Source: Sabethes cyaneus (Eukaryota; Arthropoda; Insecta; Diptera; Culicidae). Taken from it: a stretch of DNA of 64,000 nt. Numbering within the stretch: the first letter of the stretch is position 1; each line of letters begins with the position of its first letter. Below are positions 37,690-49,029 of the stretch, piece after piece. A program made the translations under genes and the position numbers. A model generated the notes under the pieces. The model was not told the origin of the DNA. It worked only from the letters and a program-made list of their open reading frames with translations, and did not search any database. The stretch is taken from positions 141,789,142-141,853,141 of the forward strand of contig NC_071354.1 in the NCBI RefSeq assembly GCF_943734655.1, written 5' to 3'.

Positions 37690-40600
37690 TCCCGAGAACG
37701 ATACAGCTATTCCATTTCATCGTTCATCCAAGTGGCGTTTCTGTTTGTAGTTTTGTGTTTTAAAGACCCCAACTGCAACAAAGAACCCTTCTCTTCTCAC
37801 AAAACTCATTGATATCTTTCTGTGCGTGTGCCATTAATTGCTATTATTGCACACCTTGTACGGCTGCAATTGTGTCACCCAGTTTAAAGTAAAATAAGTT
37901 ATTAAAACAGTTAAAATAATTCTGTTAAATGTTATGTAATAGCACAGACAAAAGACACGTAACTCTTTGAGGAAGACAAAAAAATAATAAACACATAACA
38001 ATCAATGGAATCATCTGTGATCGACGTTCCCAAATATTAACAAAAGTACAAGAGTTACAGGAGTACCCTTCAGTAAGTCAGATATTTTTGCAAACGACTC
38101 TCCTATTGTTTTGTTCGAAAGCGCTATTATGGTAAGTACGGAGACATTTTCAACCAAAACCAAATTTGAAATCACTGTTATAGCGTGCGAAGAGTGCAAC
38201 AGTGAATATTATGGTTTGTCGGTTTCGTAAAGGTCGGAAAAGATATTAAATATGGAGACGTAATACTTAACATTTGTCGGATAACCAGATTGTTTTAAAA
38301 GTCGGAAGCATGTTAGGATTTTACGTAATTTTAAAACTTTTTGAATGAATTATGTAAAATAATTTTTAAGAATACCTAATATTATTAATTATTTATAAAT
38401 TTTTGACAACAAACCGGTTTCAATGCTACGAAAAACACTAGAAAAGATGTGTTTTTTACCAAATGTTGACTGCTACAAAGAATAAAGAAATTTTTCTCTG
38501 GCAATGTTCGAACTTCAATGTTTCAGCGGTCTCTTTAAACAATATCTAATTGAGCTAATATACAGATTCATATTCGTACCAGTGTTTTCATACTAATATA
38601 ACCATTTCTCTTTTCATCCTAGCATAGCTATAATATCCAAAACAAACTTATGCCGAAATGAGCAAACACACAATATAAATAATTAAGTTCTCTTGTGTTT
38701 TGCAAGCACTATCCTCCTAAAGCAAGACCGTGTCTCGGAAGAGTTCTGAAGTTTACGTTTTTGCCCGCAGTAAAAGTTTCTTTCACCCAGGATGTTAGCC
38801 CAAGAGGGTGGGTCAATGCCTGGCGTGAGAAAAACCACAGACGTCTGTCAATCGTATACCTTACGGCTACGTCTCTTCGGTTTTCAAAGAAACTTTGGTA
38901 AATAATCCTTGGCTGATAAAACAATATTTGGGCCGACCGAAATTCATTTCAGTCAACTTGATACGACGTAAAACAAAAACTTTTCACTTGGTGATACAGT
39001 TTTTCGTTTTTGATACCAGTTTCAATATACCACTTGCTATATATCTTCCATTACGCAAATTTTTTGCTACCGATAATTTTCAATTGCTTTTCTAAACTGT
39101 TAAACTTCAGCAAAATCGATTTTCACTACTAGTACCGAAACACACAAGGCTTCAATGAGATAGTTAGCACGCAACACAATTGCTCCTGTGCGCTAACCCT
39201 TTCCCATTACTGGACACTGTGCTAAACATTTCTGTATTCACTGTACTGCAATTTTCATTACCTGTTCACTGACCGTAGACATTTTCAAAGGTATTTTTCA
39301 CGTTTAACCACCCTCGTAACCCGAGAATCCTTGAAAAATTTAGTTTTCAATTCTCGTTTTTCAGAATCGCACTATCTGTTTACACCAAAATAATGGACGG
39401 CAAGTAACTTCTTTTCAGTCCCGGATCGAGAAAATAACTTCCTTCATGATTAGGAAATGCTTCTATATCCTTAGATGTGCACTCGAGTAAAGGATAACAT
39501 TTTTGCAAAATTTTCACCACCGCCTCTCAACGGCTATCATCACAGTATAATGTTCCTGTCGATCTCGCACAGTTCGTCAACATCATTGCCACAAAAGGTA
39601 CAAAGGACAACTCTCTTCCGATCTCTCCGGTTCTCTAGGAAGCAGAGAGCGGGTGCCACTGATGGACGCGGATATGTATATGTGTGCACTGGTGTTGTCG
39701 GGTTTAATACGCAAGGATGAATGAACTGTCAGAATTCCGTTCCATAGTGTCCTTCCTGTTGTGTGCGACTTTCTATCTGCGCTGAGTACGAAGAACTGTG
39801 TTCGAAGGCCACACGTAATAAAGCGAAACAACCTCTGCACACTGTGAGGAATATGTTTATATTCTCTCTGTGGAGAGGAAAATGTTCGAAATAAAGACGA
39901 GAGTGGAGAGTGGCTGAAATTTGACAGTTCAGCCTCTTGATGTGATACGGCGATGCGGATCCATTTGGCTCTTTGCAAGACAGCTTGATGGAGAGTTGTT
40001 TCCGAATACGTTGTGTTTATGTAAAAATAGTAAGTAAATTTGGTTTCAGTCTTGCTGTCGATAACATTTGAGCAAATTATTTTATTTTTTTGTCGTTTTA
40101 GAAGCAAATACTTGACAGGTAAAGGACGGAACTAAAATTCGTAGAGGAACGTTTTTGATTCGCATCGACGGACCTGTTGTTTTGGTTTTTGTGCGAAACA
40201 AAGAGGGAGTGAAGTATTTTTGCTTTCTTTGACACTCATGCAATAATTTATTATAGGATTTTGTGTAAGTGTGAGCAGGCACCGATATCACTTTGACTTC
40301 GAAAGTTCGATGTTAAATGCGATGATAGTGCTAGGATCGATTCCACGTACGCCGCGTTGAGCATTTTTCGAAAATGATTTGGCGAAATGTTTCAATGCAA
40401 AATTTTCTTATTCGTATTCTTAATCACACTTTAGCTCTTTAAATACTTATATTACGAAGTTGTCTTAACTTGTATGGATCATCTGATTGTAAGTTTGATT
40501 TTTTGCAGTCATTATAATCAACAAATGTCGAAAGTTAAAAGATTCGTTAGTCTATAATACGTTAGCCAAACATGATAGGTAGTATAAGCATAATTTCAAC

Positions 40601-41070
40601 CTTGGATATTTTCACCAATCGTTTACTTGAGATTTTTTTATAAAATTACGTATATTTTAAACCTCAATTAAAAAACTGCTTTTGACCGTGACGAGAAATT
40701 TTTATTCGTTAAATTAGGTAAATTATCTGTATTGATTAGTAGTCTAATTGCAACAGGGAAGTTGTATTAAGCTTTACTCAACATAAGCATCGTAACACTT
40801 ACGGTTTCATTTCAGATGGACAACAGGAGGTGTTGTCTAACTAGGCTTTCAAGAATAAATATTAGAATTCACTGAAAATAAACTAGTATAAGCCGGGCTT
40901 CCATCAGATAATATAATTTTTCATCATAGCATCATCATCTTGGGAGAAATTTCAGCCAGACTATAAGTCTCTTTAGCAATTTAAATCGATTAAAATATAA
41001 CCTATTCAACTAAACTTCTGAGCTATCTACCTTAAAGGTGAATGCATGAAACTATAATAAAACCAGCTAA
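37690..41070. other. No supported gene
   Basis: A 3.4-kb AT-rich stretch. A less AT-rich island at about 39480-40110 has a 174-codon minus-strand open frame (40107-39583), with no family resemblance, no clear start context and no splice signals I trust. A second small island at 38700-38900 has overlapping frames on both strands. Either island could be an exon, an LTR or an untranslated region. I see no tRNA or repeat array. Confidence 0.4.
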
Positions 41071-41075
41071 CATTA

Positions 41076-41270
41076 AGGTGCGTTTAGATTGGCAATATGT
41101 GGCATGCAACTTTTTTCAAACTGTTGCCAGATGTTTCCAAGCAAAATAGTAGCGTATAACAAATGTTCAGGTGGCAACAGAAGCAACATTGAGTAACAAC
41201 TAGCAACATGTCGCATACTGAATGTTGCATGCCACATGTTGCTAAAAAATTGCCCAATTTAAACGCACCT
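41076..41270. mobile_element. PIF/Harbinger-like MITE, 195 bp, TTA target duplication
   Basis: The left end reads AGGTGCGTTTAGATTGG and the reverse complement of the right end reads AGGTGCGTTTAAATTGGGC. The trinucleotide TTA flanks both sides (41073-41075 and 41271-41273), as for PIF/Harbinger elements. The inner halves hold further inverted and direct TGGCATGCAAC/GCAACATG repeats, so the whole unit can fold on itself. It is non-coding. Confidence 0.8.
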
Positions 41271-41583
41271 TTAGTCAGTATTAACAGAGCCTAAAATCTT
41301 CAGGTATAAACATCTATAAGACTTGACAGCCGAGATTCGAACATATGACGACTGGTTTATTGGACCAATTTTGGTGCACCAATGATATAAATGTCATAGA
41401 ATTAAAATAAGAAGTAAAGTTGCAAGATTTATAAGACCTGACCCTTCTTTATCACCCTAAGACTTCTTTGTCGATACCATAAGATCCTACTTTATCGACA
41501 GACTTCACAGACGGCTAATAGAGTACAGGGCAGTTACGAGGCTAGTGAAACAATGTCCTATAGTGTAAGGAAGCGTAGTTTAG

Positions 41584-42607
41584 TCCTTATACGCAAATGG
41601 TCAAATCTCAATCGTTACAGAATGATTAAACATTTCTAGTTTTCGGTTCTTGTTTAAAATTAGCTCTAGTTCAAAAACTATGTTAGCTATCTTAATTCTG
41701 TAATTCGACAACTGAGAAAATTTTGCACTGAAAGTTGGTCTAAAACCTCTGTTTTAATGAAATTTAGTAACGTATTATAAGCAAAAAGTTTAAGTGTTAA
41801 ATAAGTGAAATAAGTGTTTTTCAAGGCATTTCATTAAATTTCTCCCAAAAAGGTGTGAACTGGTTGCTTTTATTGACTAATTCAAAGCTCTGGTAACATT
41901 CTACAGTTCGTTCTTTAACGTGAAACGCGTATCTCTTTTAGTTTCGTGTTAAGTGTTGAATTAGTATCTGAAAACTGCAAACATTCATACATCACGCATG
42001 GCACACTAGATTACCGCATGCGATGTACATAATCTAACACGCATTATAAACAAAAACAGCAACAATTATGTTTTTAATAAATTGAGCGTTCCACTTTTGT
42101 TTGCATAACCTAATAAAACTCAAGCCGCTTAGGTTTATTTTCAGGCAACAGCCTGTAGTGTGGAAAGGCAACATTTTCACCTGGTTCAGCACACTGCACA
42201 CCTCCATGGTGACATTGGGCTGTGGCGCAATTTGCCTTGAGATCATTTCTCACGATTCGTAAAATTTTATGGTGAATCGCTAACGACACTTGCTGATGAT
42301 GCTCCCCTCGAAGTCTCATTGAAAACAACGTTCCTTCTCGAAAGCGACGGTGCATTGTCGTAAACGTCCCTGAACGGAAATCATTGTGTAGCAAAACAAT
42401 CACTTCTAAATTCGTGTTCACCTACTTCCATTAAGTACCCGATGATAAGAAAATCTACAATCATACTCTTGCTGGGCTATCGTTGCTACAGAATTAGCGA
42501 AGTCATAACAAATTTTAATTTAAGGTAATTTAAGGCAAACAGAACCTAGAACTAAAAATGTTTAATAACTCTGTAATGATTGAGATTTGACCATATGCGT
42601 AGTAGGA
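41584..42607. mobile_element. About 1.0-kb element bounded by about 65-bp inverted repeats
   Basis: The segment at 41584-41650 (CCTTATACGCAAATGGTC, then AATCTCAATC, then AAACATTTCTAG) is mirrored at 42541-42607 (ACTAAAAATG, then GATTGAGATTTGACCAT, then ATGCGTAGTAGG). The inner 890 bases contain a less AT-rich patch at 42110-42420 with a 103-codon minus-strand frame that I do not recognise. Target duplications are not clear, so the superfamily is open. Confidence 0.6.
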
Positions 42608-42609
42608 TT

Positions 42610-43640
42610 TTTTTCGTGGTTCTCTATCATCTCAAATATCTGTCCTAAACTACTGAACACCCTGCATCGTATCCCAAACTTGTTTTGCAGCGCCAATATT
42701 CTATTGCGGTAAATAGCGATATTAATAAGACGTTTTTGCCATAACTTGCTTTTCGTTTTCTTAGCGATGCATTTGGTTGCAACATTTCATGAAATATTTC
42801 ATTCCATATAACTGCAAACCCATTCTAGACCGAAGTAAGAAATTGTCTTTTAATTTCTGAATTAGTCCTGTTTAAACAAGCTTCAGACAAAGAAGTAGGT
42901 AATTCATAAATTCTATTTTAACATAAGATACCAAACTTGTTGCCGAACTTGCCCCCTTTTTATTGCACGAAATTAAGAAAGTGAAATGCCATTTAGCAGT
43001 AATTAACTAAATTATTCCCATAAACCAACGTTTAAGACCAGTAGCTTTTGTTTTATTAGGGTCTATTCAGAAACACGCCTCTTCCAACAAACACTGAAAC
43101 TGAGCTGAAATGTTACTGATTTGGTTACAGCTAATTTAACTCTGAATACAGGTGGTAGACACTGAATAAATTTTAGCAAAGGCCTCTATGTTCTATAAGT
43201 GTTTAAGCAACCAACGAATGCGCTGTAAATCAGCTGCTCCACATAATAGTGTCACAAGCAGACAAGGCGCATATTCAACCTCCCCACAACCCGTGAACAT
43301 TCTCAATAATTGTGCTATACTAGCTAAATAAACGATTTGTCATCTCATTGAAAAAACCCTGCCAAGAAACATTTATGCGCTGTTTAAACATTTTAGCAAC
43401 CATTATTATTCAGCCATGGCTGAATATGCGTCGAATAAAATTTATGTAAACAATTCTACAACTTACTCAGCCGAAATTGAAGAACTTATACAACCTATTT
43501 CGTACGGGGTAGAAAAAACACTTGTTAAGCAATTATATCGCCCTTTATATAACCTCAGTGCGCCTTGTTTTCAGCTTTGCGCAAATTGGTTATTTAAAAA
43601 CGCGCAAAAGCCTCTATTAAGCTCCATTGCAGATTCAAAA
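42610..43640. other. No supported gene
   Basis: AT-rich sequence. An open frame starts at 43416 (MAEYASNKIYVNNSTTYSAE) and runs into the RNase H fragment in a different frame. Its N-terminal part matches nothing I know and is too short to call. Confidence 0.35.
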
Positions 43641-43649
43641 GCAGTTATT

Positions 43650-44920
43650 AGCAAGCCCGAAGTTTGCTTGTACGACACCTACTGCTGCCATGGAGGCAAT
43701 GCTATGCTTACTGCCTTTGCATCTTCATGTGAAGAAGGTAGCAGAGCTCGGTGCACTACGGTTGCAAAGGAGTAAAACTATACTCGAAGGTGATACAAAT
43801 CGGTCATCTTCGCATACTTCGGGAATTCAATCTGACACCGTTAGTGATTTCAGTCTCTGACTGCATGGAAGCCAGACCCAATATGAACGTTCCATATGAG
43901 GTGATGGAAACAGATCGCTCACTGTGGAATAATGGAGGGCCCGATCTTCCATCTGGAACTATCTATTTTTTTTACAGATGGTTGAAAAATGGGGGCCTGC
44001 ACAGGCTTCGGAGTCTACGGACCCGGCATCAGGGAAACTATCTCATTAGGAAAGTTAGGACAGTTTTTCAAGCAGAACTATATGCGATATACATCTGTGC
44101 AACGATATGCTTGAAACGAAAGTACAGGCATGCGAAAATCGGTATCTTCACGGACAGCCAAGCAGCACTACTGGCACTCAAGTCCGCCAAATGCGTGTCC
44201 AAATTAGTTTGGGAGTGCAGCATAGCTTTGAGGGAACTTTCCCGCCAAAACAAAGTTTTATTACTTTGGGTACCCGGTCACTACGGAATCGAAGGCAATG
44301 AATTTGCTGACAACCTAGCAAGACAAGGATCAGCTTAGCAATTTATTGGTCCTGAACCGTTTCTGGGCACCTCCACATCCGCCGTAAAAGGCGAATTGAT
44401 GACATGGGAAAAGCTAGAAATAGTCCCGTTGGAATCAAACACAGGGTTGTAGACAAACTAAACAGTTTATCTAACTAAAACCCTGCAGTAGCTAAAAAAA
44501 CTACTCCATTTAACTCGTAGTGAACTACGCACGATCACGGGACTCCTAAAAGGATACAGCCCCGCTCTTTATCATTTGAAGAATATCGGCAAGGTATCAT
44601 TCGACACCTGCCGCTTTTGTAACTGAACCTGAAAGTTCAGCGCATCTGCTCTGCCATTGCGGAGCTCTTGCATTATCAAGGCACAAGTTTCCTTCTTACT
44701 CCATATCAGGTATGGAGCCTAAACCCCAGAACGGTCATTGGCTTATAAACCATGTAGTACCGAATTGGGGCACAGGATTACAACTAAGCCACCATATGAA
44801 TTCCCAGTAATTGCTGGTCATCAGCTAGCGTTGACTACGTCCCTGGCCTCAATTTGGCAAAATTTGGTTCAAATCCGTGAAGGTCGATTACACGGGTCTC
44901 GGACACTTCGCGTGGAATGA
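43650..44920 (+). pseudogene. Non-LTR retrotransposon RNase H domain fragment
   Basis: Blocks on the plus strand run from TPTAAMEAMLCLLPLHLHV and KKVAELGALRLQR (43627 on), through FNLTPLVISVSDCMEARPN, to an RNase H domain. In the 43751-44338 frame the domain shows VFQAELYAIYICATIC (catalytic Glu), IGIFTDSQAALLALKS (catalytic Asp) and VLLLWVPGHYGIEGNEFAD (His and terminal Asp). The first Asp strand should read FTDGS, but here the frame gives IYFFYRWLKN, so it is lost to a frameshift. A stop follows RQGSA, and the C-terminal Cys-rich region is broken (CRFC and LLCHCGAL recognisable). RNase H of this kind removes template RNA in I, Loa and R1-type elements; the clade is not certain. A close copy lies on the other strand at 54855-55440. 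Confidence 0.82.
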
Positions 44921-44926
44921 CCCATA

Positions 44927-45161
44927 TCTATTTATATAAGAGGCTTATGTCTGTCGCCAAAATGAGGGGCGCGATATGTATTTTCGTGGTAATAATCGCC
45001 CACATTAAGCAAAGACTCAAACCAATCATACCAGATTACATTCAAGACTAGCAAAAGTAACGTAGTTGCACCTCATCGAGTTACATAGCGTTAGCGTTAC
45101 ATAGCGTACCTCGAATTTGCTTTCAATTAGACGTGAGGCGACGCGCGCGGGTTACAACTAT
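44927..45161 (+). mobile_element. Diverged copy of the short Helitron-like element
   Basis: It starts TCTATTTATATAAGAGGC after a host A and ends GGGTTACAACTAT, where the copy at 9625-9850 has CAGCTAG. The internal blocks CAAACCAATCATACCAGA and GTTACATAGCGTTAGCGTT are shared. Immediately right, TCTATTTATATAA recurs, so the element may have inserted beside a similar 5' end. It directly follows the RNase H fragment. Confidence 0.55.
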
Positions 45162-45282
45162 CTATTTATATAATCTACTACTGTACCGAAAACCAGGTCT
45201 CTGACAGGATGTCATAAGAGGCTTATCGGTAACTAAAACCAGGTCCCTGACAGGACTTCATGCTTTCGTAGAAATGGGTTGT

Positions 45283-46545
45283 ATTCTCAGTCAACTCACT
45301 GGTTGACTGCTCGATTGCTCAACTGGTTGACTAGACTGCTCGACTGGACTGGTCCATTAGACTGCTCGATTTTATTGCACGACTGGACTGCTCAACTGAA
45401 CTGCTCGACTGAACTATTCGATTCGACTTCTCGACTCAACTGTTTGATTGGACAGATCGACTTGACTGCTTGACTGAATAGCTCGACTTAACTATTTGAT
45501 TCAACTGCTTGAACTACTTCAACTACTCAACTGAACTGCTCGACTCAACTGTTCGACTTAACTGCTCGACTGAACCGCTTGACCCAACTACTCCACTAGA
45601 CTGCTCAACTCAACTGTTCAACTCAACTTCTCGACTAGACTACTCGATTCAACTCCTCGACGGGACTATTCGATTCAACTGCTCTACGGGACTACTCGAC
45701 TTAACTGCTCGAGTAAACTGCTTGACTGGACTGCTCGATTAAACTGCTCGACTCGACTGCTCGGTTTAACTGGCCATGTCGACTGCTCGACTCAACGGCA
45801 CGACTCGACTGCTCGAATAAACTGCTCGACTCGAATGAACTGCTCGATTTGACTGCTCGATTTGACTGCTCGAATGAACTGCTTGACTCGACTGCTCGAC
45901 TCGACTGCTTGAATGAACTGTTCAACTTAACCGCTTGACTAAGCCATTCGATTCGACTGCTCGACTCAAGTGCTCGACAGCACTACTCGTTTCAACTGCT
46001 CGACTCAACTGCTCGGCTCGACTGCTCGACTGGACTACTCGACTCAACTGCTCGAATAAACCGTTCGACTGGACTACTCGACTCAACTGCTCGAATAAAC
46101 CTATCGACTGGACTACTCGACTCAATTGCACGACTCGACTGCTCGAATGAACTGCTCGACTCGACTGCTCGAATCAACCGCTCGATTCGTCTGCTCGAAT
46201 GAACTGCTCGATTCGACTGCACGATTCGACTGCTCGAATGAACGGCTTGAATCGACTGCTCGAATGACCCGCTCGACTCGACTGCTCGAACGAACTGCTC
46301 GACTTAACTGTTCAACTTAACCGCTTGACCCGACTGCTTGACTAAACTATTCGATTCGACTGCTCGAGTCAAGTGCTCGACAACGACTACTCGACTTATT
46401 TGGTCGATTAAACTGCTCGACTGAACTGCTCAATTTAACTGCTCGATTTGACAGCTCGACTTGACTGTTCGACTCGACTACTCTGCTCAACTGCTTGACT
46501 CGATTGCTTGATTCGACTGCTTAACTCGATTGCTTGTCGCGATAT
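45283..46545. repeat. 13-bp minisatellite, about 97 diverged units
   Basis: The unit is close to ACTGCTCGACTSA (13 bases), repeated with frequent substitutions for about 1.26 kb. Local higher-order periods of 39 bases are visible, for example near 46035-46110 (AATAAACCGTTCGACTGG followed by a near-copy). Since 39 is a multiple of three, open frames of 60-77 codons occur on both strands with a 13-residue period (STARLNCST, RAVESSS). These are artefacts. Just left, at 45190-45265, a pair of ACCAGGTC.CTGACAGGA direct repeats precedes the array. Confidence 0.9.
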
Positions 46546-47930
46546 CATATGGTCGGTGTTAAATCAGGCCGAACCAAGTCGCAAAATTTTAAAAAATGAG
46601 TTAATGATAGCAAACGATCAAAAATTTTCTAAGCAGCATTTAACAGCCAGAAGTTTTTATTCAGTTAAATAAAGTCCAATACGACTGTAAAACTATTTGT
46701 TTCAGTTTCCGGCTATGACTCTTTTAGGTACAACTTCTTAGAGCTATATTATGCAATATAAGAACTCAGAGAACTAATACAAAGATTAAACATCTTCGCA
46801 AACAGTGGCCAATGGAATGTATCCGCAGTCTTCAGAATTCTGAACAGACATTTATATTTTCCGGATAGTAAGATTCATATAAATGACTAATCCTAGTAAA
46901 TTGGACATTTAACTAACACTTCAGAATTAATTTGAAGTCAATTCATATGGATTGATTAACAATTTAATAGAAACAAATTTGGAAAAAAATTGCATGGTGT
47001 GAGCATTGCCAGTGTGTCTCACTGCTTCCAATAGGAATGTTTTATGAAAAATAATGAAATAGTGGTATTAGCAAACAATTCGATTGTCATATTTTTTGTA
47101 TTTTTAAATCTAATTGGGCTTATACAAATTTGGAAAAAAGTTTATGTCCTGGTCTCGAAATATTGTTCAAAGGGGGGGCAAGAAGAAAATAATAACATCA
47201 AACCTTCAATAACCAAACATAGGAGAAGAAACCAGTGCACGCTTTTCCAGATTAATAAAAGTTCAATACAAAAAAGTTGTACAGTACTTAAATTTTAGTT
47301 CAAACCAAAACAACGTTCAAAATTTTTGATTCAAGCACATAAAGTAAGTATTCTGGCGTAGATGAATCAACTTGAAAATAGTGGATTGCTATAGGATCAC
47401 CTTAGAAAGCCATAAACGTGTAACTTGACCTTCATTTGAATTTTGTTTCTTACTTGCATGTCACTCGGTTAGTTACCTTGTATTTTAGAATAATTCAAAT
47501 CTGTCACTTACTAGTTCAGAACTCGGTAACCACGAAATAGTATCGGAATCTAATCTTCTCGTAACAATGGCAATTTAGGTCCCTAAAACTAAAAAATCTT
47601 TGACATCATTCACGTTTGATATCGCTTGTTCTTTGGTTAACCTTTTAGTCATATGAATATCAGCCCATTCCTCAGCTGATGCTGGTTCTCAACAATAACG
47701 TGTTTATCTTTGATATATTAAGGATACAAACGCACCACTATCAGAAGCGATTGTCATTGTTTGACAAATAGCATTTGTCCAGTCCGGTGCTGCACTTTGG
47801 ATGAAGTGCAGTACTGCGCTGGGAGTTGTTTTCCAAATATCAGGGCTTCTGACAGCCCTCTATCGAAGAACCTTGATCTTTAATTGAAAAATGCCGGACA
47901 TCGGCATAACAGGTGTTCCGAATAGTTTTA
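46546..47930. other. No recognisable gene
   Basis: AT-rich sequence. The only structured spot is at about 47790-47820, where GTGCTGCACTT and AAGTGCAGTAC form a short imperfect hairpin. An 84-codon frame at 47044-47298 has a hydrophobic start but no family resemblance. Confidence 0.45.
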
Positions 47931-49027
47931 ACGTAGGACTACGTCTTACGGCAAGTTTTGAGATAGGGTGTCATTCCAAAAAATCGAAAAATGCGAGCGT
48001 CACGAAAAATGAAAGGTTTTGAGCGCTAATAGCTCAGCGGTTTACCGAACGATTTTCAATATTCTTACACCAATCGATCGGAAAATCTTCTAAGAATTGA
48101 CCCAAATGAAGAAAAGTATGGAGTCTTGATGTTGAACTATTGAAAAATTGAAAATAATGAACCGATGTTTTACCAGAATTCTCGCTTCGTGATTGGTTGG
48201 AAGATTCTTTACGATGATCTAAACCTATACCATTTTGATGTCCTTGCTTGGGAAGTACGCCAGAGAGAGTAACAAGGCCCCCTCGTGCCAATAAATTTCT
48301 TACAAACGCGATTAAACCTAGTCCAATTTGATGTCTGTGTTAGGGAAGTATGCCAGAAAAAATGACATAAGTTCGTTGCCCCAACAGATCGCAAATTCTT
48401 TACTGCGAGACGATTAAACCTCGGCGAACCTCGGCGACGATTAAACCTCTGTGTTGGAAAAATGTGCTACAGCTGTACTGTTCTGTTATAATACGACTCT
48501 GTCTGTATGAATGCGCATGCTTGCCGTTTCATTAGAAGTGTAGTGAAAAGATGTGCTGTTGATAAAATAAGATTGAATTGGTAAAATCCCTTCAACATGG
48601 GAAATAGGGATAATAAAAACAATCTTTAATTTCAGTAAGGTAGCAGGAAAGCAATAGTTTGTGTTCTTGATTTTGTTAAATTGTTTTCAAATGCACAATC
48701 TTTTGAGAATTGAACGTATGCAATGTTACTACTTTGATAAATGTTACATATAACGCATGTAGCATGTATATATGTTGCATATAGCATGTATACATGAAGA
48801 ATCGAATGATTACAAGCATGAATAGGGTAACCAACCTATTTTGGACCTCTTCAGCAGCTGTACATAATTTGGACACTTCCATTTGATTTTGCTGTAAGTG
48901 TCCAAATTATGTACAGCTGTTGAGGGGGTCCAAAATACGTTGGTTACCCTACATGTTACTATCACTACAAAGAGACTTACATAGTCCTGCGTCACCTATA
49001 TATGCGGTCGTGTCTTGTACACAACCC
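47931..49027. mobile_element. One-armed copy of the foldback element, with nested MITE
   Basis: Sequence from ACGTAGGACTACGTCTTACGG (47933 on) to CGGTCGTGTCTTGTACACAACC (49024) matches the reverse complement of the loop plus right arm of the palindrome at 23162-25016. This includes the tandem 95-100-bp units and the TGTATACATG/TGCATATAGC loop sequence. The second arm is absent: similarity stops exactly where it should begin. A 125-bp MITE sits within the loop at 48825-48949. Confidence 0.75.
48825..48949. mobile_element. Palindromic MITE, 125 bp, TA target duplication
   Basis: The ends read GGGTAACCAACC and, from the right, GGGTAACCAACG. The inverted similarity continues through TTTTGGACC to AGCTGTACATAATTTGGACA. 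TA dinucleotides flank it (48823-48824 and 48950-48951). The foldback copy at 23.9 kb lacks it at the corresponding place (CATGAATACAT), which gives an empty site. TA targeting points to Tc1/mariner-type mobilisation. Confidence 0.83.
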
Positions 49028-49029
49028 CG

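Noticed and set aside
45279..46320. Open frames of 60-77 codons with 13-residue repeats on both strands
   Set aside because: Product of the 13-bp minisatellite with a 39-bp higher-order period.
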